DNA of 47,296 nucleotides, from IMG/VR virus record IMGVR_UViG_3300027720_000011, positions 1 to 47,296 of that record; one strand, written 5' to 3'. The notes below the pieces were generated by a model. It did not search any database and was not told where the DNA came from. It worked only from the letters and a program-made list of their open reading frames with translations. Origin of the DNA: a virus. The translations under genes and the position numbers were made by a program. Shown here in pieces: positions 6,895 through 14,833 of the stretch. Numbering within the stretch: the first letter of the stretch is position 1; every line of letters begins with the position of its first letter.

Positions 6895-7816
6895 GATGCT
6901 CCTTATGATAATCCGAGCCTCTTTTAGTTAAAGCTCTGCCAGTAGGCCGAATTTCAATTAAGCTATTTCTCATAAGATAAAGCTCAACATTCTTTTGTAG
7001 CATATCTTTGGTAAGATTGGTTTTAGCAGAAAGATTAGTTAATCTTAGCTCTCCGTGTTCTTTTAGAATTTTAATTACATTAAGTTCGATTTCTGATAGG
7101 CCAAGAGGATAGATAGACAACTTACCCTTAATCTCGTTCCAACCTCCGCTAGTGAGTTTATTGCATTTTTTACTACTCAAATAAGAGGATATTTGATTTG
7201 CCATAGACTGAGCTTGCCTAGCGTTTCCACGGCAAACACTAGCAACTTCACTAATAATATCTTCTTCAATACCTTGGCTTTTTGATTTTAAATTGTTTTG
7301 AATAATCTCTCCTAATTGAACATAAGAATAATCTTCCATATCAATTCTATATAACCTATCTGCAAGTGCGTGAAAAATCTTTTGAGCCTCGGTTGTGCAA
7401 AAGATAAATGAGTTTAAATTGAAATGAAAAGTATAAGTACCATCTTCAAAAGTAAATTCATTAGAGTTATTTTGATTAGGATTCAAGATGGTAAGAAGTG
7501 CCATAGTAACATCTCTTGGCAGTTCACTAGCTTCATCAAATATAATTGTGGTATCTTTGTCATAAACATAAGGAAGCATAATTTGATTAAAGAAACTTTT
7601 AACATTCTTTATCGTAGAGCAATTAACAATTACATTTCTTTCTCGTTTCATTATCTTGCTAGTCTCTTGAGCAATAAGAGTCTTTCCGCACCCTCTTGGA
7701 GCAACGAAAAGTAAATGAGGCATAATCCTAGTCTGATTGAATCCTTCTAATAAGAAGTTCAGCTTGCCCTTTGTCTTTTCTTGTCCAACGATCTGTGAAT
7801 AATTTTGTTGTGCCAT
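6881..7816 (-). CDS. RuvB-like AAA+ ATPase
   Basis: A 311-residue AAA+ protein, close to the length of bacterial RuvB. Walker A is APRGCGKT (residues 39-46), Walker B IIFDEA (91-96), and a sensor/arginine region ALADRLYRID lies near 150-159. The C-terminal 70 residues look like the RuvB winged helix (GLSEIELNVIKIL, then RPTGRALTKRG). RuvB moves Holliday junctions with RuvA; no RuvA or RuvC is visible here, so it may act in phage recombination or as a replication clamp or helicase loader. I chose MAQQ at 7816 over the upstream TTG because AAGGAAC and a promoter (7823-7851) precede it. Confidence 0.75.
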   Translation of the reverse strand: MAQQNYSQIVGQEKTKGKLNFLLEGFNQTRIMPHLLFVAPRGCGKTLIAQETSKIMKRERNVIVNCSTIKNVKSFFNQIMLPYVYDKDTTIIFDEASELPRDVTMALLTILNPNQNNSNEFTFEDGTYTFHFNLNSFIFCTTEAQKIFHALADRLYRIDMEDYSYVQLGEIIQNNLKSKSQGIEEDIISEVASVCRGNARQAQSMANQISSYLSSKKCNKLTSGGWNEIKGKLSIYPLGLSEIELNVIKILKEHGELRLTNLSAKTNLTKDMLQKNVELYLMRNSLIEIRPTGRALTKRGSDYHKEHLEKV

Positions 7817-7822
7817 AGTTCC

Positions 7823-7851
7823 TTTATACAAGGGATTTTTTTCTAGAGCAA
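7823..7851 (-). promoter_or_regulatory. Sigma70-like promoter, leaderless geometry
   Basis: On the minus strand TTGCTC (7851-7846), 17-nt spacer, TATAAA (7828-7823), then 6 nt to the ATG at 7816. The bases after the -10 box read GGAACT, so a partial Shine-Dalgarno sequence overlaps the expected start of transcription. Confidence 0.65.
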
Positions 7852-7860
7852 GAACTTTCT

Positions 7861-8067
7861 TTAAGTTACTTGAAAATCAATGGGTTGCTGAATACTATCG
7901 TAGGTTTTAGTGGTAACTTCTTTTTCAATTCCTTTAAGACTTAAATTGTCTGCGAATTTCTTTGATACGATAATGATTGCGTCTTGTTTTAAAACTTTGT
8001 TTAATTCCGCAAGAGGAATCATAGAAAAACAAAACGAACCTTTTTTGCGTCCTCTAGTAGATTTCAT
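7861..8067 (-). CDS. Small conserved phage protein (RGRKKGSF type)
   Basis: A 68-residue basic protein that opens MKSTRGRKKGSFCFSMI, then LAELNKVLKQDAIIIVSKKFADNL. The start R-G-R-K-K-G and the following S/T-V-L-A-E-L-N are features I recall in small phage proteins, function unknown; a nucleic-acid-binding role would fit the basic start but is inference. Overlaps the upstream gene by ATGA. Confidence 0.6.
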   Translation of the reverse strand: MKSTRGRKKGSFCFSMIPLAELNKVLKQDAIIIVSKKFADNLSLKGIEKEVTTKTYDSIQQPIDFQVT

Positions 8068-8249
8068 TGTTCGTCCTCGGCACTAGCTTCTCTCATAGCA
8101 TTTAATAGATCATACTTTAATGATTCTAAAACTCCAATAGCTTGAAATGCTGTCATATCACTTTCTTTAGCATATCTTACGATATCTTTAAAAAGAGTTT
8201 CTCGTAATTGATTTCCAGCATCAGAATTAAAATTATTTTCTTCACTCAT
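8064..8249 (-). CDS. Small helical hypothetical protein, 61 aa
   Basis: A helical protein with KESDMTAFQAIGVLESLKYDLL and an acidic end. Its ATG and its stop both overlap neighbours by 4 nt, so it is translationally coupled on both sides. No function known. Confidence 0.55.
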   Translation of the reverse strand: MSEENNFNSDAGNQLRETLFKDIVRYAKESDMTAFQAIGVLESLKYDLLNAMREASAEDEQ

Positions 8250-8488
8250 AAATTAAACTTGCTTACTTTAACTCCAAATCCAAATAAAGTCAAGGTAAAT
8301 ATTTTTCCGTATTCGTATGATTCAAATGATATATCTGTGCTTAAATTGAATTTAAATCCAAACCATTTATTATCATCTTCATTTTTATAACCGAGAGAGA
8401 TGGTCGGTAGGGTAAATCTAATTTCAAGATTATTATTCCTACCAAACCATCTCCCTATGCACCAATCAATGTGCAAACCTAATTTCAT
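8246..8488 (-). CDS. Hypothetical protein, 80 aa, beta/aromatic-rich
   Basis: Begins MKLGLHIDWCIGRWFGRNNN, then alternating strands (LEIRFTLPTISLGY, FGFKFNLSTDISF, IFTLTLFGFGV). The alternation of hydrophobic and polar residues suggests a small beta-barrel. No family recognised. It starts at the last base of the rIIB stop codon. Confidence 0.5.
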   Translation of the reverse strand: MKLGLHIDWCIGRWFGRNNNLEIRFTLPTISLGYKNEDDNKWFGFKFNLSTDISFESYEYGKIFTLTLFGFGVKVSKFNL

Positions 8489-9396
8489 TATCCCTTAACA
8501 AACCTTCCAGTATGAGGGTCACGCTTATTGTGATAATTAGCTTTAAGTGTGCCATCAGTTCCCCAATCTGGAATATCATCATCCTCATCTTCATCCTCAT
8601 CGGGGTCTACATCATACATTTCTTGCATAGCTTCGATAGCTTCTGGACGATATGGATGAATATAATTTCCGTAAGTAATATCATAAAGTTCTTTGTCAAG
8701 AGATTTACGATATAGTGCAACAACTTCTAATTTAGATGCACGAAGTTTCTGACATTCACAATCGTTTGGAACAGAAACTACATCAGCAGGGTTGATCTTA
8801 ACTATCACAAGATTACCACCACCATTGAAGCTCTTTGCATATTCCTCTGAGCCAGCGTGATAACCAGCAGAACAACCAATATCTGCATCATCGCAAACTT
8901 GATTTCTAGTCATCTCACGGACTTGTCCGATAGCAAAATTGTGTTTGCCACTATACCAATCAGTAAAATCATTTCTAACGCTCTTGTATGCAAGAAAATC
9001 GCCATCTGGTGTGAGAGGCATTTTCTTATGCTCCAAGAATTTATAGAGTTCATTAACTGCTCTGCGAGAAGGATTTGCCATTAGCTTATCAAGAAACTTA
9101 ACAAGAGGCTCATAAGGCAAACCATTCTTAATAAAGTTCAAGATTCTATCTACAACAATATTATGAATTTCCTCGCCAGCATAAGTTACAAGCCCATCAC
9201 GAACTTCGATTTTGCCGTGAGAGAATCGTGCAATAGCTTTGCTCTTGTCGAGAATATCTGGAAGATCATTAAACCTTCCTTCTCTGATTGCGTTGATAGC
9301 GTCTTTCCAAATTGGATTTTCGCTAGTGATAGTCTTGGGTTCATCGTTAAGAACGATGGTAAGACTCCGATCTGTTAATATGTATGGTATTTTCAT
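8488..9396 (-). CDS. rIIB: rIIB-like protein
   Basis: A 302-residue homologue of T4 rIIB (T4 protein 312 aa). The recognisable middle reads FLEHKKMPLTPDGDFLAYKSVR, then a Cys/His segment GCSAGYHAGSEEYA and KINPADVVSVPNDC; the C-terminus has an acidic patch and ends DPHTGRFVKG. In T4, rIIA and rIIB act together in lysis inhibition and exclusion of lambda lysogens; the molecular activity is unknown. The start is the ATG at 9396; the TTG at 9435 would lie inside rIIA. Its own promoter-like element (9406-9432) overlaps the end of rIIA. Confidence 0.85.
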   Translation of the reverse strand: MKIPYILTDRSLTIVLNDEPKTITSENPIWKDAINAIREGRFNDLPDILDKSKAIARFSHGKIEVRDGLVTYAGEEIHNIVVDRILNFIKNGLPYEPLVKFLDKLMANPSRRAVNELYKFLEHKKMPLTPDGDFLAYKSVRNDFTDWYSGKHNFAIGQVREMTRNQVCDDADIGCSAGYHAGSEEYAKSFNGGGNLVIVKINPADVVSVPNDCECQKLRASKLEVVALYRKSLDKELYDITYGNYIHPYRPEAIEAMQEMYDVDPDEDEDEDDDIPDWGTDGTLKANYHNKRDPHTGRFVKG

Positions 9397-9405
9397 TTCT
9401 TCTAA

Positions 9406-9432
9406 TTTATACTCCTTTTTAGTTTTTGTCAA
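9406..9432 (-). promoter_or_regulatory. Promoter-like element for rIIB
   Basis: On the minus strand TTGACA (9432-9427), 15-nt spacer, TATAAA (9411-9406), and 9 nt to the ATG at 9396. AGGAG lies just before the -10 box, too far from the ATG (about 15 nt) to be an ideal ribosome site, so either a leaderless mRNA or read-through from rIIA is possible. Confidence 0.5.
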
Positions 9433-11617
9433 CAAGATTTATGTAATTTAAAATCTTTGTCATTTCTGGTTTGCTATTGTAATGCCACCCATAAGTATGA
9501 GGGACAAATACATCTAGCACTTCATATCTGCTTCGCATACTCTTTAAGAGAGTATTCAAATCATAACTTGGATTGACTTGATCGAATTTAATATCAATTT
9601 CAGCCAATTTTAAAAACTCAAGAGCTTCTCCAACCTTCTTAAAGTTCGATTTTGCGTAAAACATAATCGCACTTAAATATTGGGCAAACTCTGAATTTTC
9701 ATTTTGAATAAGTTCGTGCAAACTTTTCTTGTGCATATCTTGAACAACATCAGCAAAGTTATTATCTTCTTTAGTGTGTTTATCCCAATGATTCTTGTCT
9801 GTGATTTGCTGTGATAGTTTAGAATACTCGTTGCGGATTCCATCTTCGAGATGCTTCCAAAGGCTTGTAAGATTTTTATTTTTAGTAATAATCTTTTTCT
9901 TAGATTCAAAAGTTTTAGATTTGATTCCATAAACTTCTGGAAGTTTCTCGCCAGTAAGTTCTTCATACTTCTCAAGAATTTCTTTTAGAGTTCCATTTCT
10001 AAATTCGTGTTCCTTGCCTTGGGCTTGGAAGTTGCTTATCTCCACATAGATAGCAGTATCATTAGCTAAATCCATAGCCATAGTCTCCCAATTATTAGAA
10101 TTTGTTCCCCAATTCGTAGCATCTTTACGCTTAAACTTAAAGATTTGAGAAGAATGTTTTGGATTCTTACTGGTTACAACGCTAGTTCCAGAGTTGATTT
10201 TCTGAATAGTAATCTTCTCATAATCAGAGAGATTCAAATAGTTTTCAGTTACAAGACCAAGTTCCTTGTTAAAGGCATCTTTTGTTGCTTGATCTGCGAA
10301 TGTAAATACATAAGCACCATCAATCTTGTCTCCTAATTCATTCCAAAGAGTAGCAAGACGATGAGTTACTCCCATAGCTGAACCAGTATCATTAACTAAA
10401 ATCTTGTGAGTCTTTTCGCAAAGAATCCTTTTATCTTCACTTTCAGAATTTAGCTTTGTGCTTCTGCGAGATTTTTGGTAAAACTTAGAAACTAATTTAC
10501 CATTCTCAATCATCTTCGCAATCTTATCATTGAAATCAATATGATTATCATTAATAGCCTTGTTGTTCCAAGTTACTTTGTTACTTAAAGAATTACGAAC
10601 AATGTAGCCCAAACTACCATAAGTACCAAACACTTCATTGTAAAGAGATTTAGCATCATAGATGTTTGTAGAATCTTTAAATTGTTGGGAGATAGACTCT
10701 GCCATTTCTTTCTTAATCTTGCGAAACTTGTCTCTAATAGCTTTCTTGGTTTTTTCTGTATATTCTAGATTCTCTCTGCTCGCAGTAATATCTAGTTCGC
10801 CAAGATCAAACTCAACTTCAAATCCTTGGCTACAAATACTTTGCTCATCACAATCTTCTTTGAATTGCACATCGCTAGTCTCAATAGGATAACCAACTCC
10901 CATAATAGCAACAGATTCTCTACCATAGCTAGAGTTATTATAATAAGCCCAGCCATTACCTTTAAATACTGGTGTGCGATCATAGACTTCTGATAAATCT
11001 TCTTTTCTTGCACCTTTGATAAGTGGCTTGTTCTTAAAGTATTTAAACAATTCTTTAGCAGTAGACAAGAATGTTTCTGTATCTTCTTCTTTGATTGGAA
11101 CAGAAATTAATACGCCAGAAGGTTCAGAAGATTTTTCTTCTTTGAGCTTTACGATCTTACCGATTTTTGTTTCATCAATAAAAGCGTTATAGGTTGTCTT
11201 GACTCCTTTGTGATAAGAAACTAAAACAAAGTTATCACCATAACTAAATGGTGCAAACTTTCCAATGCCATAATATCCAATAGCAGAATTACTTTCTCGC
11301 TTTGTGGATTCACCATAGAAACAATAAAGATTCTTAATATCATCAGAAGAAAGACCATTACCAAAATCTCTGATAGTTAAAGTAGGGTCTAGCTTTGTAG
11401 GAAGTTTAACTTCAAAAGGACGCTTGCTTTTTGCTTCGATATTAGCGTCTTGTGCATTACAAGAAACTTCACGCAAAACTGCGAGAGGCTTGTTGGAATA
11501 CAACTGGTTACGAAGGATGTTAAAGATATAAGGCAAGCCACTTTGTTTGATTCCAAAACTTACGGATTCAAAACTCTGCGACTCGACTACATTGATTGGT
11601 TTTTCTAGTAATTTCAT
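9419..11617 (-). CDS. rIIA: rIIA-like GHKL ATPase protein
   Basis: A 732-residue homologue of T4 rIIA (725 aa). The N-terminus carries a GHKL-type ATP fold: N-box with E50, N54 and D57 (in REVSCNAQDA), DFGNGLS (84-90) and the glycine-rich lid GYYGIGKFAPFSY (114-126). The rest is large, helical and has no other motif I recognise. It lies directly upstream of rIIB, the same order as in T4, 22 nt apart. In T4 the protein is membrane-associated. A sigma70-like promoter (11624-11652) stands 6 nt before the ATG. Confidence 0.88.
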   Translation of the reverse strand: MKLLEKPINVVESQSFESVSFGIKQSGLPYIFNILRNQLYSNKPLAVLREVSCNAQDANIEAKSKRPFEVKLPTKLDPTLTIRDFGNGLSSDDIKNLYCFYGESTKRESNSAIGYYGIGKFAPFSYGDNFVLVSYHKGVKTTYNAFIDETKIGKIVKLKEEKSSEPSGVLISVPIKEEDTETFLSTAKELFKYFKNKPLIKGARKEDLSEVYDRTPVFKGNGWAYYNNSSYGRESVAIMGVGYPIETSDVQFKEDCDEQSICSQGFEVEFDLGELDITASRENLEYTEKTKKAIRDKFRKIKKEMAESISQQFKDSTNIYDAKSLYNEVFGTYGSLGYIVRNSLSNKVTWNNKAINDNHIDFNDKIAKMIENGKLVSKFYQKSRRSTKLNSESEDKRILCEKTHKILVNDTGSAMGVTHRLATLWNELGDKIDGAYVFTFADQATKDAFNKELGLVTENYLNLSDYEKITIQKINSGTSVVTSKNPKHSSQIFKFKRKDATNWGTNSNNWETMAMDLANDTAIYVEISNFQAQGKEHEFRNGTLKEILEKYEELTGEKLPEVYGIKSKTFESKKKIITKNKNLTSLWKHLEDGIRNEYSKLSQQITDKNHWDKHTKEDNNFADVVQDMHKKSLHELIQNENSEFAQYLSAIMFYAKSNFKKVGEALEFLKLAEIDIKFDQVNPSYDLNTLLKSMRSRYEVLDVFVPHTYGWHYNSKPEMTKILNYINLVDKN

Positions 11618-11623
11618 ATTCTT

Positions 11624-11652
11624 AATATAAATGAATTTTAATTTAGAGTCAA
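11624..11652 (-). promoter_or_regulatory. Sigma70-like promoter of rIIA, leaderless geometry
   Basis: On the minus strand TTGACT (11652-11647), spacer of 17 nt, TATATT (11629-11624), then 6 nt to the ATG. The spacer contains AATTAAAATTCA, shared with the promoter at 3212-3239. Confidence 0.65.
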
Positions 11653-11678
11653 ACAGATTTTATAAAATATTTTCTTTG

Positions 11679-12068
11679 TCAAGCGTTAAATTCTGCAAAC
11701 TCTTGAGGCACAACAACATTCGAAGGATAAGAAATAAACATAGGAGCAATATCTTTAATAGTATATCCAGCTAAACCACAACCGATCTTGGTTACTAAGA
11801 AATCTTTTAGAGGATAAGTCTTTGCTACATCTAGAAATTCATTTACATAAAATTTAATATATCTTAACGGCAAAGTATTTAAATTATGATCTTTGGTAGG
11901 AATAGCATAACTCTTTCCTTGAAACCCAACTCCTTGACCCCATTTTGCACCAAATTTATCTAATGCTAGTTTAGCTGTTCCTCCAGCGTGAATACCAAAT
12001 AGGTTTGAGCCAAATACAAATACTTGGCAATCAGCAAGACATTGAATATCTTCTGGTGTGTATTTCAT
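11679..12068 (-). CDS. Phage macro-domain-like protein (A1S_2505-like family)
   Basis: A 129-residue protein with FVFGSNLFGIHAGGTAKLAL (about 17-36), GQGVGFQGKSYAIPTKD (about 44-60) and LVTKIGCGLAGYTIKDIAPMF (in two parts, about 91-111). The order (F-G-S-N, glycine-rich loop, G-C-G-L-A-G) matches a family of phage/bacterial proteins annotated A1S_2505-like; its fold resembles macro domains, which bind ADP-ribose. ADP-ribose binding or removal as part of host take-over or counter-defence is inference. It follows the ligase gene by 2 nt, in the same operon. Confidence 0.65.
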   Translation of the reverse strand: MKYTPEDIQCLADCQVFVFGSNLFGIHAGGTAKLALDKFGAKWGQGVGFQGKSYAIPTKDHNLNTLPLRYIKFYVNEFLDVAKTYPLKDFLVTKIGCGLAGYTIKDIAPMFISYPSNVVVPQEFAEFNA

Positions 12069-12070
12069 TT

Positions 12071-13183
12071 TTACTCGTACTTCTCTCGATCAATATTTAT
12101 AACATAAGGAAATCTTGGCACTTGATCTGGGGTATAATTAAAAAACTTAATTGTTGCAGTTTTACCTACTAAGTTAGTTCTATCTTGATAGACTTCTTTA
12201 AGATAACCAAAATCACCTTTGATATTACTTTTAAAGTATTTTCCTTGAGCGTTCACAAACTCCATATATCCAGCAGTTCCTTTGCGATTGCCTTCGCCTT
12301 CTTGGACTCCTTTGATAATAAATTCAGCATCCATAAACTCTTTTCGCTTGAGAAGAAACTTGCTACGCTTATTTTCATAAGGTCTATTTAGTCTTACCAT
12401 TTGACCTTCGTAGCCTTGTTCCATATACATTTCATAGGCTTGAGTTAACTCTTCTTCTTTGCTTACTTTTAAAGTAGTCACAACAACAATACTATTGTAT
12501 TTTCTTTTAGTAAGAGCATTAGAAACCAGTTCATATCTCTCATAGAATAAATCTTTCTCATTTAATAAGCCAATTCTAGGAGCATCATAAACCCAATACT
12601 GAATACTATCTGCACTCTCTTCTAATTCTTTATCATCTGGCTTTGTTCTTTTAACCAAACTGCAAATCTTATTAAAATCATTAGCAAACTTATCACAATA
12701 TAATTCGCCATCAAGAATCGCATTAGGATAATCTTTAAAGAATAAATCTAAATTCTGGCGAATATGAGGAGCAGAAATAACTTTCTTGCCATTTCTGGTG
12801 AACATTCCTTCTTTGGTTACGATGCAACGAATACCATCAAGTTTGGGTTGACTATAAACTGGATAATTAATTTCGTGATCTTCATACTTTTGTGCAAGCA
12901 TTGGCTCAAAATATTGAACCTTATTAATATCTTTGATAGATTCAAAGTAACCAGATTCCAGCTTCTTCTTTCGCTTTGCTTCTGCTTCTTTCAAGCATTG
13001 TTCTTCTGGAGTTGTAGCATTTGCTTTGCCAGCGTTTTTAATTTCGCAATCGCTCCAATTATTAGTGATCTTTTCTCCATCGGTTTGACCAGAGATTGTG
13101 CGATATTGACTTCCCTTGACTTCAATAGTCCACTCTTGGACTTTGCCAGTCTTTGTCTTTTTATAAATTGTAGGTAACTTCAT
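12071..13183 (-). CDS. ATP-dependent DNA ligase with N-terminal WGR-like domain
   Basis: A 370-residue ligase that seals nicks with ATP. Residues about 1-55 (VQEWTIEVKGSQYRT, GEKITNNW) look like a WGR-type domain, then a basic linker, then the adenylation domain: motif I KLDGIR with nucleophile K114, motif III ILDGELYC (157-164), motif IV YEGQMVRL, motif V LLKRKEF. A C-terminal OB domain (about 295-370) ends PRFPYVINI. All key residues are visible. Likely joins Okazaki fragments or repairs phage DNA with the UV endonuclease nearby. Promoter at 13192-13218. Confidence 0.88.
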   Translation of the reverse strand: MKLPTIYKKTKTGKVQEWTIEVKGSQYRTISGQTDGEKITNNWSDCEIKNAGKANATTPEEQCLKEAEAKRKKKLESGYFESIKDINKVQYFEPMLAQKYEDHEINYPVYSQPKLDGIRCIVTKEGMFTRNGKKVISAPHIRQNLDLFFKDYPNAILDGELYCDKFANDFNKICSLVKRTKPDDKELEESADSIQYWVYDAPRIGLLNEKDLFYERYELVSNALTKRKYNSIVVVTTLKVSKEEELTQAYEMYMEQGYEGQMVRLNRPYENKRSKFLLKRKEFMDAEFIIKGVQEGEGNRKGTAGYMEFVNAQGKYFKSNIKGDFGYLKEVYQDRTNLVGKTATIKFFNYTPDQVPRFPYVINIDREKYE

Positions 13184-13191
13184 AAATCCAG

Positions 13192-13218
13192 TTTATACTG
13201 GATTATCCAAGCTGTCAA
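13192..13218 (-). promoter_or_regulatory. Promoter-like element for the DNA ligase operon
   Basis: On the minus strand TTGACA (13218-13213), 15-nt spacer, TATAAA (13197-13192), then 8 nt to the ATG at 13183. The spacer is shorter than usual; an alternative -10, TAAACT, gives 17 nt. Confidence 0.5.
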
Positions 13219-13406
13219 ATTTTGTTTTTTTTTGATTTAGAAGGAGTTGCGACTTTAATCAAACTCCAACTGCCATCTTTGTTATCTTGCCAATCAATAG
13301 TATCACCGATTTTCCATCCCATCTTTTTAATTAAAGAATCTGGTAATTCAATATATTGGTATCCATCTTGCTCTTTAACTTCAAGAATATGAGGCTTTTT
13401 TTTCAT
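13215..13406 (-). CDS. AbrB/MazE-like small protein
   Basis: A 63-residue protein with YQYIELPDSLIKKMGWKIGD and TIDWQDNKDGSW (about 17-49), the swapped-hairpin pattern of AbrB/SpoVT/MazE domains (I/V-x-L-P-x-x-L-x-x-x-L/M-G-W-x-x-G-D-x-I). These usually bind DNA as dimers. No toxin gene follows, so I do not call it an antitoxin. The tail is basic. It overlaps the next upstream gene by ATGA. Confidence 0.6.
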   Translation of the reverse strand: MKKKPHILEVKEQDGYQYIELPDSLIKKMGWKIGDTIDWQDNKDGSWSLIKVATPSKSKKNKI

Positions 13407-14065
13407 TTAAAATCTACCAAAGGTTCTAGATTACTAAATAAATCTTTGAGATGATTCATCTCTGGAGGTAGTGGGTCAAATTGAATATTTTCTCTTGCTC
13501 TTTGTTGAGGAGTATCATTAAAATGTGTATAATCTATCAAATTATTTTTTATATAAAATTGATTTACGGCTTCGCCAGCTTCATCTTCAATATCAAATTG
13601 CCCTAGTCCAAAATATTTTTTATTGAGCTTAACTCTTGCTCTCCATTTGTTTGATCTTTTATCCCAACTTACATTTTTATGTCTAGAAGATGTCTTTTTG
13701 CCAAGTCTAATATTATTTTTTTCTTTGTTTCTTTGATTATCAGAATCGTTTGTCTCTCTTAAATTATCAATTTTATTATTAAGACCATTTCCGTCTATAT
13801 GATCTATTTGATCTGGCAAATATCCATAATGCCAATAAAAAAATAAACGATGCACTAAAAAATTATGCGATTTTCCTTTTAAACAAAAATGAATTGTATG
13901 ATATTGTTTGCCCTTTCTACCAGTTAAACGAAAAGTTAATTTGTTTCCAGTAGAAAGCCTTGTGATTTCTTGTTTGTCTATATCAATAAAAAGATATTTT
14001 TGCAATATCTCTTTTGTAGGAAAGAGCTTTTTAAAGGTATTTTTATTTCTTTTGCTCTTTTTCAT
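13403..14065 (-). CDS. HNH endonuclease with C-terminal AP2-like domain
   Basis: A 220-residue protein. The HNH core shows FLVHRLFFYWHYG (about 69-81), DHIDGNGLNNKIDNLRE (about 88-104) and NQRN. After it comes an AP2-like DNA-binding repeat (NVSWDKRSNKWRARVKLNKK and FGLGQFD). This HNH_3/AP2 architecture is typical of free-standing homing endonucleases in phages. I place the start at 14065 because it makes an ATGA overlap with the preceding gene. It may be a mobile gene inserted between the AbrB-like and 214-residue genes. Confidence 0.8.
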   Translation of the reverse strand: MKKSKRNKNTFKKLFPTKEILQKYLFIDIDKQEITRLSTGNKLTFRLTGRKGKQYHTIHFCLKGKSHNFLVHRLFFYWHYGYLPDQIDHIDGNGLNNKIDNLRETNDSDNQRNKEKNNIRLGKKTSSRHKNVSWDKRSNKWRARVKLNKKYFGLGQFDIEDEAGEAVNQFYIKNNLIDYTHFNDTPQQRARENIQFDPLPPEMNHLKDLFSNLEPLVDFK

Positions 14066-14706
14066 CTTGGTGTTAAAACCTTTATTAATTTTTTCATACC
14101 TTTCCATTGTAGCCAATTTAAGAAACTTATAATACGATTAATTACATTATAGAGCTTCCATTCAATTTTTTCAAAAGTTCTAACATAGTAATTAAAATAA
14201 AGACTATAAACTGGACACTTCATTTTGTTTCGGTGTGTTTCAATCTGCTTTTGCCATTTTTTATCTAACTCGACTCTATCTTTGCTTGATTTTTTGAAAT
14301 AATCTTCTACTAAAGTCAATTCCGTAACAACTCCCTTTACTACCACAGCTTTCCAATCTGGAAAGATATCGTTATCGCTCTCCGTCTTACCTAAAATATA
14401 AGTTCCAAACTCAAATGAGGTCGTTATATTAGAGCAAAAGACTTCCTCTTCTCGGTCTTTTACCCACTTGTTTTTATTGAAAAATTCTCTGTATCCTTTA
14501 CCCTCATTATAGTCTGGATTATCTTCCCAATGTCCGTGAGATTCGACCTTATACAGATTGTTGTCTCTTATGATATAAGTATCCATTAAACTTTCGCCTA
14601 GTTCTTTTGTTTGAAATGGTTCTTTTCGCCAATCATTATGAAGAGCTTTTAGTTCCTCGTTAAGAGGAAGCTCTTGTTCTACTTTAACATAATTAAACAT
14701 ACCCAT
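14062..14706 (-). CDS. Conserved phage protein, 214 aa (MGMFNYVK type)
   Basis: The protein begins MGMFNYVKVEQELPL, then PFQTKELGESLMDTYII. I recall the opening M-G-M-F-D/N-Y-V/I and F-Q-T-K-x-L as marks of a widespread phage family without known function. The C-terminal 45 residues are amphipathic and basic (WKLYNVINRIISFLNWLQW), possibly membrane-touching. Promoter at 14713-14740. Confidence 0.65.
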   Translation of the reverse strand: MGMFNYVKVEQELPLNEELKALHNDWRKEPFQTKELGESLMDTYIIRDNNLYKVESHGHWEDNPDYNEGKGYREFFNKNKWVKDREEEVFCSNITTSFEFGTYILGKTESDNDIFPDWKAVVVKGVVTELTLVEDYFKKSSKDRVELDKKWQKQIETHRNKMKCPVYSLYFNYYVRTFEKIEWKLYNVINRIISFLNWLQWKGMKKLIKVLTPR

Positions 14707-14712
14707 ATACTT

Positions 14713-14740
14713 ATATTACTCTTTATTTAAAATTTGTCAA
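14713..14740 (-). promoter_or_regulatory. Sigma70-like promoter, leaderless geometry
   Basis: On the minus strand TTGACA (14740-14735), 16-nt spacer, TAATAT (14718-14713), then 6 nt to the ATG at 14706. Confidence 0.55.
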
Positions 14741-14743
14741 GTA

Positions 14744-14833
14744 TTACCAATGATGAAGGGCATTTATAATAAGCACGATGTTAGCTATCACACCTAATAT
14801 AACCACAAATAATTCATATAGCTTATGAGTCAT
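14744..14833 (-). CDS. 29-residue single-span membrane peptide
   Basis: A short frame reading MTHKLYELFVVILGVIAN, then IVLIINALHHW and a stop. Residues about 7-26 form one hydrophobic helix. The ATG overlaps the stop of the nuclease-like gene upstream as ATGA, the same coupling seen throughout this block, which is the main support for translation. Holin-, spanin- or antiholin-like roles are possible but nothing in the sequence decides. Confidence 0.55.
   Translation of the reverse strand: MTHKLYELFVVILGVIANIVLIINALHHW

Noticed and set aside
7817-7831. TTG start for the RuvB-like protein
   Set aside because: It lies within the promoter -10 region; the ATG at 7816 is preceded by AAGGAAC.
9397-9435. 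TTG start for rIIB giving 315 residues
   Set aside because: It lies inside rIIA; the ATG at 9396 aligns with rIIB and has a promoter-like element in front.
13215-13406. AbrB/MazE-like gene as an antitoxin
   Set aside because: No toxin gene is adjacent; the neighbours are a ligase and an HNH endonuclease.
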